NCBI GenBank assembly: GCA_964344335.1
Contig: CAYFMW010000008.1
Coordinates: 1 to 45,284 of the forward strand
Direction: 5' to 3'
DNA from: RUG11894 sp964344335
GTDB taxonomy: Bacteria > Bacillota > Clostridia > Peptostreptococcales > Anaerovoracaceae
DNA length: 45,284 nt
Within the stretch, counting starts at the first letter, position 1. Each line of letters begins with the position of its first letter. Shown piece by piece: positions 8,833 through 17,391 of the stretch. A program made the position numbers and the translations under genes. The notes beneath the pieces were generated by a model. That model was not told the DNA's origin. It saw only the letters and a list, made by a program, of their open reading frames with translations, and ran no database searches.

Positions 8833-9409
8833 ATTATCGAATCTTCTGAATTTTAAAAATAATTCCCAATATTTAATAGTTTAAACTAAATATCCCTCTA
8901 TCGCAAAATTTCGCGAAAATTTTACACGACGCTGATCAGAGAATTTTTTTGCTATCTTCTTTTACCTTACCCAGCATCAGCAGAGCACCGCGCCCACCGG
9001 TATCGAAAACACCCATCCCCAGCGAGGAAAGGGACTAAATCCCTTGACGATCGCTCCTATGTGTGCACAGGAAGAAGGCTCACCCTTCCCCAATCTATAT
9101 CTTCTCGCAATTCAATTCTATCCTTCATGCTCTGCCCCCTAACTCTCTTGGGAAATTACGCCCTCGTAGGTTACTCATATCTAACTCAATTCTATCAAAA
9201 TATATTTATACATTCAACAACTACCTAAAAACTTTATCTCCGCCGGAATATCGTTGCTGCCAAATCCTGAGGGGGATTTATAGCATCGACGCAAGCACAT
9301 AACTCTAAATACGCGCACCCAGATTTTTCATTTTCTTAACAAAACTCGCAATTCCTTTTTACACTGACATGCTAAACTTAACTTGAAATCTGAAAATGTC
9401 TCTTAAAAA
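8833..9409. other. Gene-poor region upstream of copA up to the assembly gap
   Basis: About 580 bases without a convincing gene. It holds the palindrome TAGTTTAAACTA (8877-8888) near the copA promoter and a small hairpin AAGGGA-CTAAA-TCCCTT (9029-9045). On the minus strand there are three micro-frames of 17-26 codons (about 9174-9121, 9127-9056 and 9016-8936), the last reading MGVFDTGGRGALLMLGK. None has a clear ribosome binding site or known family, so they may be decayed coding sequence or chance. The block ends at the 100-N gap, so its right neighbour is uncertain. Confidence 0.5.
8877..8888. promoter_or_regulatory. Palindrome upstream of copA, possible operator
   Basis: TAGTTTAAACTA is a perfect 12-bp palindrome within a longer near-symmetric A/T stretch (8871-8891), 45 bases before the copA start. 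It does not match the CopY box (TACAnnTGTA), so the cognate regulator is unknown; in AT-rich DNA it could also be chance. Confidence 0.35.
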
Positions 9410-9509
9410 NNNNNNNNNNNNNNNNNNNNNNNNNNNNNNNNNNNNNNNNNNNNNNNNNNNNNNNNNNNNNNNNNNNNNNNNNNNNNNNNNNNNNNNNNNN
9501 NNNNNNNNN
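9410..9509. other. Assembly gap of exactly 100 N
   Basis: Exactly one hundred N characters, the conventional placeholder for a scaffold join of unknown length. The upstream part of the EAL-domain gene, including its start, promoter and the EAL signature itself, falls in the gap or is missing. Any frame drawn through it from the ATG at 9396 is an artefact. Confidence 0.97.
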
Positions 9510-10563
9510 GATGACGACTTTATATCGGGCTTTACTCAGGAAAAACTCCTGAGTCTGGGATTAAATCCGGACGATATCGTCTTTGAGATTACGGAAAAGG
9601 ATTCGGTTTTTTCGCCCAATGCTTTTACCGAGGCTCTCGCCCACTACCAGCGCCAAGGCTTTAAGGTTGCGGTGGACGACTTCGGGCGCGGTTATTCGGG
9701 ATTGGCCCGGGTGTGCTCCTTCTCCCCCGACTATTTAAAAGTCGATATGTCCATAATACGGGGAATAGATAAGGACAAGAAGAAGCGTTCGGTCGTTTCC
9801 AGCATCGTAAAATTCTGCAGAGAAATCGGCATTATGATTATCGCCGAAGGCATCGAGACGGAAGAAGAGTTGGAGACCCTCATAGATCTGGATGTGGATT
9901 ACGGGCAAGGGTATTTCCTGGCTCGCCCCGATGCGGAATTTCAAAGCCTCCCCGGTAAACTTGAGCTCTTAATCCGACATATGCGCCAGCTGAATCAATC
10001 TCCCTTTCCGGTGTATCCCTTCGCCGATACGGTGGGAGTCATCTGCCAGCGCAGGGAGGCAATTTCGCCGAGCGACAGAGCGCTGGAGATTTACGAGCGC
10101 ATGAACCCTGACCCGACGCTGACCGAACTGTGTGTAGCCGACGAAAAAGGCAATGTTCTCGGTCTGCTGACGCGAAGTTATCTGATCGGTCGCTTCAGTG
10201 GGCAGTACGGATACGGCTTGAATTATCGGCGCAGCGTAAAGGAAATATTGCCGGAAAACCACATGACGGCGGACGCCGCAATGACTGTCGATGAAATAGC
10301 ATCTTTGGCGATGGACAGGGATATCGGCAGCGTTTATGACGCCGTCGTAATCACCGAGGAAGGGCATTATCTGGGAGCGCGGCTACATAATTTCCAGAGA
10401 CAGAAACGGTTTTCCGGATGAGTTCCCCATCACCACGCTATCCATGGCAGTAGTAACCAACTACGAACAGCATTTTAGCGAGAGTTCCGTGCTGTCCCAG
10501 ACCATCGCTAATGTTAAAAAGAAGTGCAAACAGGAGTACGGCAATTCGATTATCATCACATAG
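9510..10563 (+). pseudogene. EAL-CBS-GGDEF cyclic-di-GMP enzyme, deleted and frameshifted
   Basis: The fragment begins inside an EAL phosphodiesterase domain. Seen are FEITE, VDDFGRGYSGL (the DDFG metal ligands), DYLKVDMSIIRGID, AEGIETEEEL and QGYFLARP. Two CBS modules follow (about 10015-10210 and 10240-10375). The frame then stops at 10421, but another frame continues from about 10378 with RGYIISRDRNG, FPITTLSMAVVTN and on to a TAG at 10561-10563. This is the C-terminal end of the GGDEF domain that follows CBS in this family. The core of the GGDEF domain (roughly 150 residues in relatives, including the GGDEF loop) is gone. A deletion not divisible by three near 10374-10380 explains both facts. 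The N-terminus is lost in the gap. Phosphodiesterase activity of the remaining EAL part cannot be excluded. Confidence 0.8.
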
Positions 10564-10623
10564 GCCCTCCAATGCCCCCGAAGGATTATTAATTATATTC
10601 TAATGAAAACTTCAGCCGGCTTT

Positions 10624-10647
10624 AATGCATCCTTAAAAGGGTGCATT
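10624..10647. repeat. Inverted repeat upstream of the CPBP protease gene
   Basis: AATGCATCC (10624-10632) and GGGTGCATT (10639-10647) are nine-base arms with one mismatch around TTAAAA. It is followed by the AT-rich stretch TATACTTTATAC, which may be the -10 region of the CPBP gene. It could be an operator, or a weak terminator for the broken gene before it. Confidence 0.4.
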
Positions 10648-10686
10648 TATACTTTATACATAAAACTCATGAAAGGGATTTTGAAA

Positions 10687-11526
10687 ATGGATTTTTTGAA
10701 AGACAAAGAAAGCAAGAAAGTAGCACTTTTTTTATTGCTGATGGTGATAATAAGCTCAGTATTTAATTTTTTGATAATCCAAAACGGAGGCAAGATCGAG
10801 GAAAATCTTCTGTACGCAGTCGTTCTGATATTCTCGCCGGCACTTGTGAGCCTATTGGTCAACCTCATATTCGAAAAAAACTTACGCGGCTTCGGTTGGA
10901 AATGGCAGCATACAGGCTGGCACCTAATAAGCTATCTGACACCTTTTCTGTACATAGCAACGAGCTATGGTGCAGTGATTATTTTCGGGGGCGCAAAACT
11001 TAGCTTTGATAAGATTGCAGAGCTTGGGCCTGCCGGCATTCTGGCGATCCCGACAGTGGGCATGCTTGGAGTTGTGATTCAGGTGATTGGCGAAGAAATC
11101 GGATGGCGCGGTTTTCTTTTGAATAACCTTTATAAGAAGATGAGCTTTGCGAAAGCAAATTTGATAACCGGAATTGTCTGGGCAATGTTTCACTACCCTC
11201 TATTGCTTTTAGGAAACTATAATAACGGCGCCACTCCAATCTGGTACGCTCTGATATTCTTTACAATTTCTATAATGGGAGCCAATACGATTATAAATTG
11301 GATCTATATAAAAACCGGCAGTATATGGACGGCTGTAATCTTCCATACCGTTCATAACTCCTTGCTGAACGACCTCAATACGCTTATTGAAAATACGAAG
11401 ATTACGCCCTATCTGCTTACGGAATTCGGAGCCGTCCTGGCCACGGCAATTCTGATAATCTCTCTGTTGTTCCTGCGGAGGCAGGATGAGCTGAATCCAC
11501 CTTCTACCCAACATTTATCTAAATAA
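10687..11526 (+). CDS. CPBP-family (CAAX/Abi) intramembrane metalloprotease
   Basis: A 279-residue membrane protein with about eight predicted spans. The motifs are those of the CPBP/Rce1 family: EEIGWRG (paired glutamates plus arginine), FHYP about 35 residues later, and a third HTVHN near the C-terminus. These supply the metal and catalytic residues of the glutamate-type intramembrane protease. Bacterial members process or give immunity to peptides such as bacteriocins, or act in unknown membrane proteolysis; the substrate here is not indicated. ATG 10687 is chosen over the in-frame start at 10603 because AAAGGGA precedes it and the hydrophobic region begins soon after. It stands alone, with a bidirectional terminator at its end. 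Confidence 0.87.
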   Translation: MDFLKDKESKKVALFLLLMVIISSVFNFLIIQNGGKIEENLLYAVVLIFSPALVSLLVNLIFEKNLRGFGWKWQHTGWHLISYLTPFLYIATSYGAVIIFGGAKLSFDKIAELGPAGILAIPTVGMLGVVIQVIGEEIGWRGFLLNNLYKKMSFAKANLITGIVWAMFHYPLLLLGNYNNGATPIWYALIFFTISIMGANTIINWIYIKTGSIWTAVIFHTVHNSLLNDLNTLIENTKITPYLLTEFGAVLATAILIISLLFLRRQDELNPPSTQHLSK

Positions 11527-11535
11527 TGCTATAAA

Positions 11536-11577
11536 AGCAGCGCCCTCTCGCAATACCAAGGAGAAGGCGCTGTTTTA
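11536..11577. terminator. Bidirectional terminator between CPBP gene and ABC permease
   Basis: CAGCGCC (11538-11544) pairs with GGCGCTG (11566-11572), extended by a weaker CTCTC/GAGAA pairing, with TTTTA on the right and AAAA on the left. It can serve both convergent genes, ending 15 bases after the CPBP stop on one side and 27 after the permease stop on the other. Confidence 0.85.
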
Positions 11578-11604
11578 TTGATAATAGTGTTGTTTTAATC
11601 GCTG

Positions 11605-14337
11605 CTAGGCGTTTTCGCACTTGAGCGCGTCTATGGGATCTTCGTCCTTAATCTTCGCGGAAGCGTAGAGCATGGAGGCGAACACGATGGCGAATACGCT
11701 GCCCGAAGCTATAACTATGCTGTGCCAGGGAACATAGAAGCCCCCGTCATATCCGGCCTCTGTAACTCTGAATATCAGATAAGACAAGGCTATCGACACG
11801 GGAAGGCCGAGCATGAGCCCGCGAAGCCCGTACATTATGCACTCGAAATTCAGCATGCGGTAAAAACCTTTATTCGAAAGCCCGCAGGATTTAAGCATCG
11901 CGAACTCCCTGCGCCTCAGATTGATATTCGTCGAAATCGTATTGAATACATTGGCCGCGGCGATCAGCGATATCAATACGATAAAGCCGTAGGAGAATAC
12001 ATTTATAATCTGTATAATCTTGCGGATGGGCTCGTTCATCGATGCCATATCGAATAGTGGCCGGGAATCCATACCTGCATCCATTAATTTTTCCTTCATA
12101 TCGGCAAAGGATGCGCTGTGGTTTTCCGCGGTAAAATAGTAATTCAGAGAATAGTTTTTGTATTCTTCCGACTCCATTTCCCCGGCAAATCGCTCGTACG
12201 CGCTGTAGGGATAGAATATCGCCGTGTATCTTTCGGGCTGAGAGAAATGCGTTGTCTCGATTTCCTTCGCAAGCGTAAAAGGAATCTTAAACTCCACTTC
12301 CTCGGCAGCCAGCACCAGAGCCTTGCCGATATCCGGCTTCTCGTTATTCTGCATGCAGGCGCTGTAATATTCGTTCTCGAAGTAATACAAGATGCGATTC
12401 CCCGACTCATCCGTATCGCCGCCATAAAAACTGTATCCTTCCACTTCGCGCTGCCCGTTCATGTAGACTTCCATCGGCAGTTTGCTCTCGTCAACTATAT
12501 TGCAGCTGTACCAACGCCTTCCGTTTTCTTCGTGCACAGCGATTACGGCCTTGTTATAAATGAGCCCCCCAGGTGAATCCGCCCCCATATATGCGGTAGG
12601 CTCAATGCCGTTATCTTCGCAGAGCTTTACGAAGGAAGCGTCGTCCAGAAAAATGAGAGACATATAGCTGCCTGCTTCCCGCGGAAAATCTGCAGCGTCG
12701 AAACCGAGCTTCCTTTGAACTTCCACATAGCTTTTATCGTATGCGCTATCGTCAAAGAGAAAATAGTCATTGTACATTTTAGCATAGCTGCCGGAACTTA
12801 CGCCTTCGGCGGAAGCTAGAAGAGAAAGCGTCGCGTCGGGATCCCGACTCGCCCCGCCGTACACATCCTGATAGTAGACCAGATCGGCCTTTGTATCGTC
12901 CGAGTTGAGTGCCTCCACGCTGCGCTTAAGATAGGAGCAGAACGCCGAGGCCGCTATAAAGAGAGTGACGCTCAAAAAGAGCGAGACGACTGTCGCGCGG
13001 TAGCGCTTGCGGTTGCGCTTAAAGTTTTTGGAGGCCATCATTCCCTCAAAGCCGAAGAGTTTTTTTACGAGCTTGCCCGTCTTTACATCCTTTGCCCTTA
13101 CCTTTATATCGTCGCTCTGGCGTATGGACTGAATGGGCATGGTCTCCATCGCCCTCTTGGCGGGGACGAGCGCGGCTATCAAAACCGTAATAAGGCATAT
13201 CAGCGCGGCGATGGCAATTGCGCCGAGGTTCAGTTCGAGCCTTATATATACATCGCTGTTTTTAGCCATCAGGGAAGCGAATGAGTCGCGAAGCAGGTAT
13301 AGAGTAAGCCCCATGCCCCCGCATCCGACGGCAGTGCCTATGGGTATCCCGATGAGGCTCAATATGAAGGCTTCGTACAATACGCTCGCTCTTATCTGGC
13401 GGGGCGTAGCACCCACCGACTTGAGTATCCCGAAATGCCTCGTCCTCTCGCTCACGGAAATCGAAAACGAGTTGTAGATGAGCGAAATCGAACCGAAGGA
13501 AATCAGGAACACCAGGATGCCCGCAAAGCCATAGATTAGCTGCGAGATATTGCCGTTTTGCACGGAGCCGTAGAGCATCAGCAGGTCGCTGTGGTGCTTC
13601 AGATTTGAAGAAATATTCTGTCTATCCGCAAACTCGAAATATTTTACGGGGTTTTTTACTGTAAAAAACACCCCGTAGTTTCCAAGGCCCTCGCCGGAAG
13701 TCAGAGCGATATAACCCGGAAAGCTGTAGCTTTCCACGGACCGGTCCAGCCTCTCGTATATTCCGACTACCGTGTAAGTTTTTTCCCTTGCGTCCGCGAT
13801 GCTCTCCTCCACATCGGGAGAGAAGCCCGTTTCCATATTTAAAGCATGGCCATCGCTGACGCGGCGGCCTACATCGAAGCTTAAAACATCCCCGACTGAA
13901 AATTCATATCCCCCGTTGTCGATTATATGGGCAGGCATCAGTATCTCGGAAGAGTTCTCCGGCAGGCGGCCGGTGATGAGCTTAATCGCAATCATTTCCT
14001 CGATATCCGGGCTTATCGCCTGTATAAGAATATAGGGCATATATGCGTTTTCGCTGTCGATCTTTGCCCAGCCTACTTCCTGCCAGCGGACGCTGTCCAC
14101 AATCTCCGGAGAGCTCTCGGCCATCTTTGCGGTCTCTTCGTCGACATCATAGAACATGCCGTGATATGCGCCGCTGTGAGCCTTCTCGCCGCGGATCAGA
14201 AACTGCATTCCGCTGTATGCGCCCTCGATTACGGCAGTAAACAGGGACATCGATAAAATTATGCCTATGATCGTTACGAGGGTACGGGTCTTGTTCTCTC
14301 GCAGCGACCTTAAGGTAAAGCGTCTTAAGATTTTCAT
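11605..14337 (-). CDS. ABC transporter permease with two FtsX modules
   Basis: A 910-residue membrane protein. A first span (about 19-39) is followed by a ~225-residue extracellular MacB-like core, then three spans (about 268-290, 322-345, 370-392) forming the first FtsX domain with the phrase RHFGILKSVGATPRQI. A second copy of the plan follows: a span near 440-460, an extracellular region, and three C-terminal spans with REFAMLKSCGLSNKGF. It pairs with the ATPase encoded just upstream, sharing a 4-base ATGA overlap that indicates translational coupling. With the two-component genes further upstream this forms a peptide-antibiotic sensing and detoxification type module. The topology differs from BceB (ten spans, one large extracellular domain), so it is an analogue rather than BceB itself. 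The substrate is unknown. Confidence 0.88.
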   Translation of the reverse strand: MKILRRFTLRSLRENKTRTLVTIIGIILSMSLFTAVIEGAYSGMQFLIRGEKAHSGAYHGMFYDVDEETAKMAESSPEIVDSVRWQEVGWAKIDSENAYMPYILIQAISPDIEEMIAIKLITGRLPENSSEILMPAHIIDNGGYEFSVGDVLSFDVGRRVSDGHALNMETGFSPDVEESIADAREKTYTVVGIYERLDRSVESYSFPGYIALTSGEGLGNYGVFFTVKNPVKYFEFADRQNISSNLKHHSDLLMLYGSVQNGNISQLIYGFAGILVFLISFGSISLIYNSFSISVSERTRHFGILKSVGATPRQIRASVLYEAFILSLIGIPIGTAVGCGGMGLTLYLLRDSFASLMAKNSDVYIRLELNLGAIAIAALICLITVLIAALVPAKRAMETMPIQSIRQSDDIKVRAKDVKTGKLVKKLFGFEGMMASKNFKRNRKRYRATVVSLFLSVTLFIAASAFCSYLKRSVEALNSDDTKADLVYYQDVYGGASRDPDATLSLLASAEGVSSGSYAKMYNDYFLFDDSAYDKSYVEVQRKLGFDAADFPREAGSYMSLIFLDDASFVKLCEDNGIEPTAYMGADSPGGLIYNKAVIAVHEENGRRWYSCNIVDESKLPMEVYMNGQREVEGYSFYGGDTDESGNRILYYFENEYYSACMQNNEKPDIGKALVLAAEEVEFKIPFTLAKEIETTHFSQPERYTAIFYPYSAYERFAGEMESEEYKNYSLNYYFTAENHSASFADMKEKLMDAGMDSRPLFDMASMNEPIRKIIQIINVFSYGFIVLISLIAAANVFNTISTNINLRRREFAMLKSCGLSNKGFYRMLNFECIMYGLRGLMLGLPVSIALSYLIFRVTEAGYDGGFYVPWHSIVIASGSVFAIVFASMLYASAKIKDEDPIDALKCENA

Positions 14338-15026
14338 CTGCCCGCCCTCCGAATTCTTTCGTCTCCGGAGATCCGGCCGTCCTCGATGGTAATTATCCGG
14401 TCGGATTGCAGGGCGATGCTCTCGTCGTGGGTTATGACGATCAGAGTCTGGCCGTAGCGCTTGTTGGAATACTTAAGAAGCTCAACTATTTCGCGGCTGT
14501 TTTTGGAGTCGAGGTTCCCGGTGGGCTCATCGGCGAGGACGACTGCGGGCGCGTTCATCAGCGCTCTGCCTATCGAGACTCTCTGCTGCTGTCCCCCCGA
14601 CAGCTGATTGGGCAGATTGTCGCGGCGGTCGCCGAGAGAAAGTACGGTCAGCAGCTCTTCGAGGCGCTCCTCGTTTAGCTCGCGGCCATCCAAGAGCACC
14701 GGCAGGGTCATGTTCTCGACGACATTAAGGACGGGAATCAGGTTGTAGAATTGGTAGATGAGGCCTACCTGCCTGCGGCGGAAGATGGCGAGTTTTTCTT
14801 CGCTTTGGGCATAGACATCTTCGCCGTCCACCCATAATTTTCCGGATGTCGGCCTGTCGACTCCGCCCAGAATGTGCAGGAGCGTCGACTTCCCCGAGCC
14901 GGAGGGTCCCACGATTGCGATGAACTCCCCTTTTTCCACAGAAAACGATACATCGTCCAGAGCTCTTACCTCGTTGTTCCCCGAGCCGTAAATCTTGGTA
15001 AGATGCTCCGCTCTTAAAATCTCCAT
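14334..15026 (-). CDS. ABC transporter ATP-binding protein, LolD/MacB/BceA type
   Basis: A 230-residue ATPase with Walker A GPSGSGKS, signature LSGGQQQR, Walker B VLADEPTGNLD and H-loop ITHDE. It powers the FtsX permease whose start overlaps its stop. The frame stays open upstream to 15185, but ATG 15026 is the start: AAAGGGGGT lies directly before it and MEILRAEHLTKIYG is the usual N-terminus. The upstream 235 bases separate it from the kinase gene and contain a tandem direct repeat (15071-15090) next to a likely promoter, so the ABC pair is probably switched on by the adjacent response regulator. Confidence 0.92.
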   Translation of the reverse strand: MEILRAEHLTKIYGSGNNEVRALDDVSFSVEKGEFIAIVGPSGSGKSTLLHILGGVDRPTSGKLWVDGEDVYAQSEEKLAIFRRRQVGLIYQFYNLIPVLNVVENMTLPVLLDGRELNEERLEELLTVLSLGDRRDNLPNQLSGGQQQRVSIGRALMNAPAVVLADEPTGNLDSKNSREIVELLKYSNKRYGQTLIVITHDESIALQSDRIITIEDGRISGDERIRRAGR

Positions 15027-15070
15027 AAAAAATACCCCCTTTGAATTTTTACAATTAGAGGATATCAAAG

Positions 15071-15090
15071 TAAAGTGACAATAAAGTGAC
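15071..15090 (-). promoter_or_regulatory. Tandem direct repeat, candidate response-regulator operator for the ABC genes
   Basis: TAAAGTGAC occurs at 15071-15079 and again at 15082-15090, an 11-bp period (about one helical turn). On the transcribed strand this reads GTCACTTTA twice, 45-64 bases before the ABC ATPase start, and TTGTCA within it could be a -35 with TAATTG 18 bp downstream as -10. OmpR-family regulators bind tandem direct repeats of about this period overlapping or preceding the -35. The cognate regulator would be the OmpR-type protein encoded at 16332-16997. Confidence 0.6.
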
Positions 15091-15187
15091 TCTGCTAAAT
15101 AATATTTAATGGCTCGCGTGCGTACTTGCAACGCGGACACGCTCCCGCTCCGTGGCGGTTCCCTACATGAAACTACTAGTTGCAATC

Positions 15188-15216
15188 GTGCTTACTGAGC
15201 GGCATAGTGTAAGCAC
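15188..15216 (-). terminator. Hairpin after the kinase gene
   Basis: GTGCTTAC (15188-15195) and GTAAGCAC (15209-15216) form a perfect 8-bp stem with a 13-base loop, 46 bases past the kinase stop. No T-run follows on the minus strand, so it may attenuate or mark an RNA end rather than be a full terminator. Confidence 0.4.
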
Positions 15217-15261
15217 AAATACAACAAAAGAGGGTTACTATGGATTATGCAAACTAAAAGC

Positions 15262-16287
15262 TCATATATCTGCGTGTGTGCTTGTATTGCCGGGCGGATA
15301 GAATTTTATCGTGAACTCCGCCCCGCCGTTTCTGCCGTTTTTCGCCGTTAAAGTTCCGCCCTGAGAGGCTATGACCATCCTCGAAAGCGCAAGCCCTATA
15401 CCGATGCTCGACGGCGCTGAATTGCGCCCCTTGTAGAATCGCTCAAAAAGATGAGGAATATCTTCCGGAAGAAAGCCCTTGCCGTCGTCGCTTACAATTA
15501 TCTCGGTAAAAATAGGCGTCTGCGAAGCCTTAATCCTGATGAAGCCGCCCGCATCCGTATGCTCCATGCAGTTTTTAATTATATTTCCCAAAGCCTCGCT
15601 GCTCCATCCCAAATCACCGACAAAACTTTCGTCTCCGATCTCGGTCTCTAAAGCTATGCCTTTGAGCTCCATAGGGACGAGCAACGGCTCGGCGGAACGC
15701 TCGACGAGCTCCGCGACACTCACCCTGACGCTCTCAAATCGAGCCGTGCCCGAATCCAATTTGGCGAGCTTCAGCAGAACCTCTATGAGCCATTCCATGC
15801 GGTTTAAAGTGCGCTTAAGCTCGCGCGCAAGACCTATGCGCTTTTCATCATTGAGGTTTCCGGCGGAAAGCATCGATACCGTAAGGTTCATGGATGTAAG
15901 CGGAGTTCGAAGCTGATGAGAGATATCCGCCATTGCGGAGCTTAGCCACAGCTTTTCGCTTCTTAAGGCATCTGCCTGTTCGCTCAGGCGAAGGGTTAGC
16001 TTGCAGATCTCGCTGTACAGTACCGCAAGTTCCCCTTCCACATTGCTTTCGGATATGAGTCTCTCGCTGCCGTGAAGCGCTCTGTCTATAAGTTCGGAAA
16101 GTTCGGAGATTTCGCGGTAGCGTCGGCTCACATAGTAAAGAAAGACTGCGATATAAAAAATCCCTGCGGCGAGGGCGAACAGCCACGCAAATCCGGGAAA
16201 GAAAAAAGCCAGCGCGCAGAACACGGCGGTTCCCAGCACATAGATGATGAGTTGCTCTCGGATTTCAGGGTTTCTAATCAGCTTCAT
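15262..16287 (-). CDS. Intramembrane-sensing histidine kinase (BceS-like)
   Basis: A 341-residue sensor kinase. Two spans (about 13-30 and 34-52) are joined by only a few residues, so there is no real extracellular sensor domain; this layout is known for intramembrane-sensing kinases that take their signal from a partner ABC transporter. The H-box is SHQLRTPLT with H124, then an N-box around NIIKNCMEH, G1 DDGKGF and G2 GIGLALSRM. It should phosphorylate the response regulator encoded 44 bases upstream (D52). The gene order regulator-kinase-ATPase-permease on one strand supports a single module. ATG 16287 has GAGGAG about 12 bases ahead. The input signal, probably a membrane-active peptide, is inferred from family behaviour only. 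Confidence 0.88.
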   Translation of the reverse strand: MKLIRNPEIREQLIIYVLGTAVFCALAFFFPGFAWLFALAAGIFYIAVFLYYVSRRYREISELSELIDRALHGSERLISESNVEGELAVLYSEICKLTLRLSEQADALRSEKLWLSSAMADISHQLRTPLTSMNLTVSMLSAGNLNDEKRIGLARELKRTLNRMEWLIEVLLKLAKLDSGTARFESVRVSVAELVERSAEPLLVPMELKGIALETEIGDESFVGDLGWSSEALGNIIKNCMEHTDAGGFIRIKASQTPIFTEIIVSDDGKGFLPEDIPHLFERFYKGRNSAPSSIGIGLALSRMVIASQGGTLTAKNGRNGGAEFTIKFYPPGNTSTHADI

Positions 16288-16331
16288 TTATAACTCGTAC
16301 TCCTCTTTCAGAAAAACCGGCGCTCTCAGGC

Positions 16332-16997
16332 TCAGTCGAGCCTATAGCCCATTCCGCGCACCGTCTTTATGATGGTCGGCTCTGCCGGATTGTCCTCTAT
16401 CTTCTCGCGTATTCGCTTTATATATACTGTAAGGGTGTTGTCATTCACGAAGTCGCCGGCGATATCCCAGATTTCTTCGAGGAGGCGTTCGCGAGTAAGA
16501 AGAATTCCCCTGTTCGTGGCGAAAAGCATAAGGATGCGATATTCAAGAGCCGAGAGCTGAACCTCCTCACCGTTCTTCATAACAATTCCCTTTTCGCTGT
16601 CTACGACTACATTGCTGAACTTAATCAACGCGCCGGCATTGCGCCCTCTAATGACCCGCCTTATTCGGGCAACAAGCTCCCTCGGCCTGAAGGGCTTTGA
16701 AATGTAGTCGTCTCCGCCTATTTCAAGGCCCTTTACTATGCTGCCCTCGTCGGAAGACGCCGTAAGGAATATGACGGGAATATCGCTGAAGGTCCGGATT
16801 TCTTTGAACAGCGAAAAGCCGTCGCCGTCTGCGAGGTGCAGATCGAGAATAATAAGGTCGTAATTCTTATTCTTTAAAGAAACGAGAGCAGAAGCACTTC
16901 CCGGGGCGCTCTCAACGAGGAAGCCCTCGGAGGACAAAAACGCGGAAAGCGATTTTACTATACTCTCGTCATCTTCTACGATAAAAATACTCTGCAT
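16332..16997 (-). CDS. OmpR/PhoB-family response regulator
   Basis: A 221-residue regulator: a receiver domain with acidic pair D9/D10, phospho-acceptor D52 (LDLHLADGDG), switch T/S in FLTASSD and K in SKPFRPREL, then a winged-helix DNA-binding domain (about 125-221) with the typical NTLTVYIKRIREKIE recognition region. ATG 16997 is preferred to 17024 because GGAG precedes it and the receiver starts at residue 3. It is the first gene of the regulator-kinase pair and likely activates the ABC genes via the tandem repeats at 15071-15090. A promoter is visible at 17063-17090. Confidence 0.92.
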   Translation of the reverse strand: MQSIFIVEDDESIVKSLSAFLSSEGFLVESAPGSASALVSLKNKNYDLIILDLHLADGDGFSLFKEIRTFSDIPVIFLTASSDEGSIVKGLEIGGDDYISKPFRPRELVARIRRVIRGRNAGALIKFSNVVVDSEKGIVMKNGEEVQLSALEYRILMLFATNRGILLTRERLLEEIWDIAGDFVNDNTLTVYIKRIREKIEDNPAEPTIIKTVRGMGYRLD

Positions 16998-17062
16998 TTT
17001 AATTCTCCGGCATTGAGCCTCCACTTAAAAGACCCACATGTTTTGAACATCCTTTTGAGCAT

Positions 17063-17090
17063 ATATTAACATATTAGATTAAATTCACAA
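17063..17090 (-). promoter_or_regulatory. Promoter of the response regulator-kinase pair
   Basis: TTGTGA (17085-17090) and TAATAT (17063-17068) on the minus strand, 16 bp apart, about 65 bases before the ATG at 16997. Both boxes are imperfect. Confidence 0.5.
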
Positions 17091-17200
17091 TTGAATCGAC
17101 CAGCGTTTTCACAATAACTTCTCTAACCATAGATGAAGATCAGAACCCAAAAAGACATTTATACTAATCAGGTTCCGGAATAGATGGACGAGCTGTCGCT

Positions 17201-17236
17201 AAAACTTGTTTAAGTAATACTACTTAAACAAGTTTT
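17201..17236. repeat. Perfect long inverted repeat, 16-bp arms
   Basis: AAAACTTGTTTAAGTA (17201-17216) and its exact complement (17221-17236) flank ATAC. It lies between two divergent genes and is downstream of neither, so it is not an obvious terminator for a present gene. It could be a terminator left from a lost gene, the end of a small mobile element, or a regulator site. Confidence 0.7.
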
Positions 17237-17341
17237 CTTAATTTCCCTATATAAGCCATCGCCATACTCTAGGATTCATTTTAGTGCACCTTCACTCCCT
17301 TAGGATAAGACTATGTTTTGAATAATTCTACCTAATTCCAC

Positions 17342-17391
17342 TTCAATTACTGTGTACTCTATGTTAAAATAAAGAAAACAAATATTTCTTT
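17342..17391 (+). promoter_or_regulatory. Promoter and putative autoregulatory site of the antitoxin gene
   Basis: TTCAAT (17342-17347) and TAAAAT (17365-17370) lie 17 bp apart. Immediately downstream, AAAGAAA (17371-17377) and TTTCTTT (17385-17391) form an inverted repeat with a 7-base centre. Antitoxins of this kind usually repress their own promoter by binding such a dyad, so this is the likely operator. Both parts are inference from position and pattern. Confidence 0.5.

Noticed and set aside
9063..9302. 79-codon plus-strand frame before the gap
   Set aside because: No ribosome binding site, unusual composition and no known motif; treated as non-coding.
9396..9509. Start of the EAL gene at ATG 9396 through the N run
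   Set aside because: The reading frame across 100 unknown bases is meaningless because the gap length is a placeholder.
15027..15185. Upstream extension of the ABC ATPase frame
   Set aside because: It would read through the promoter and direct repeats; ATG 15026 has a strong ribosome binding site and the usual N-terminus.
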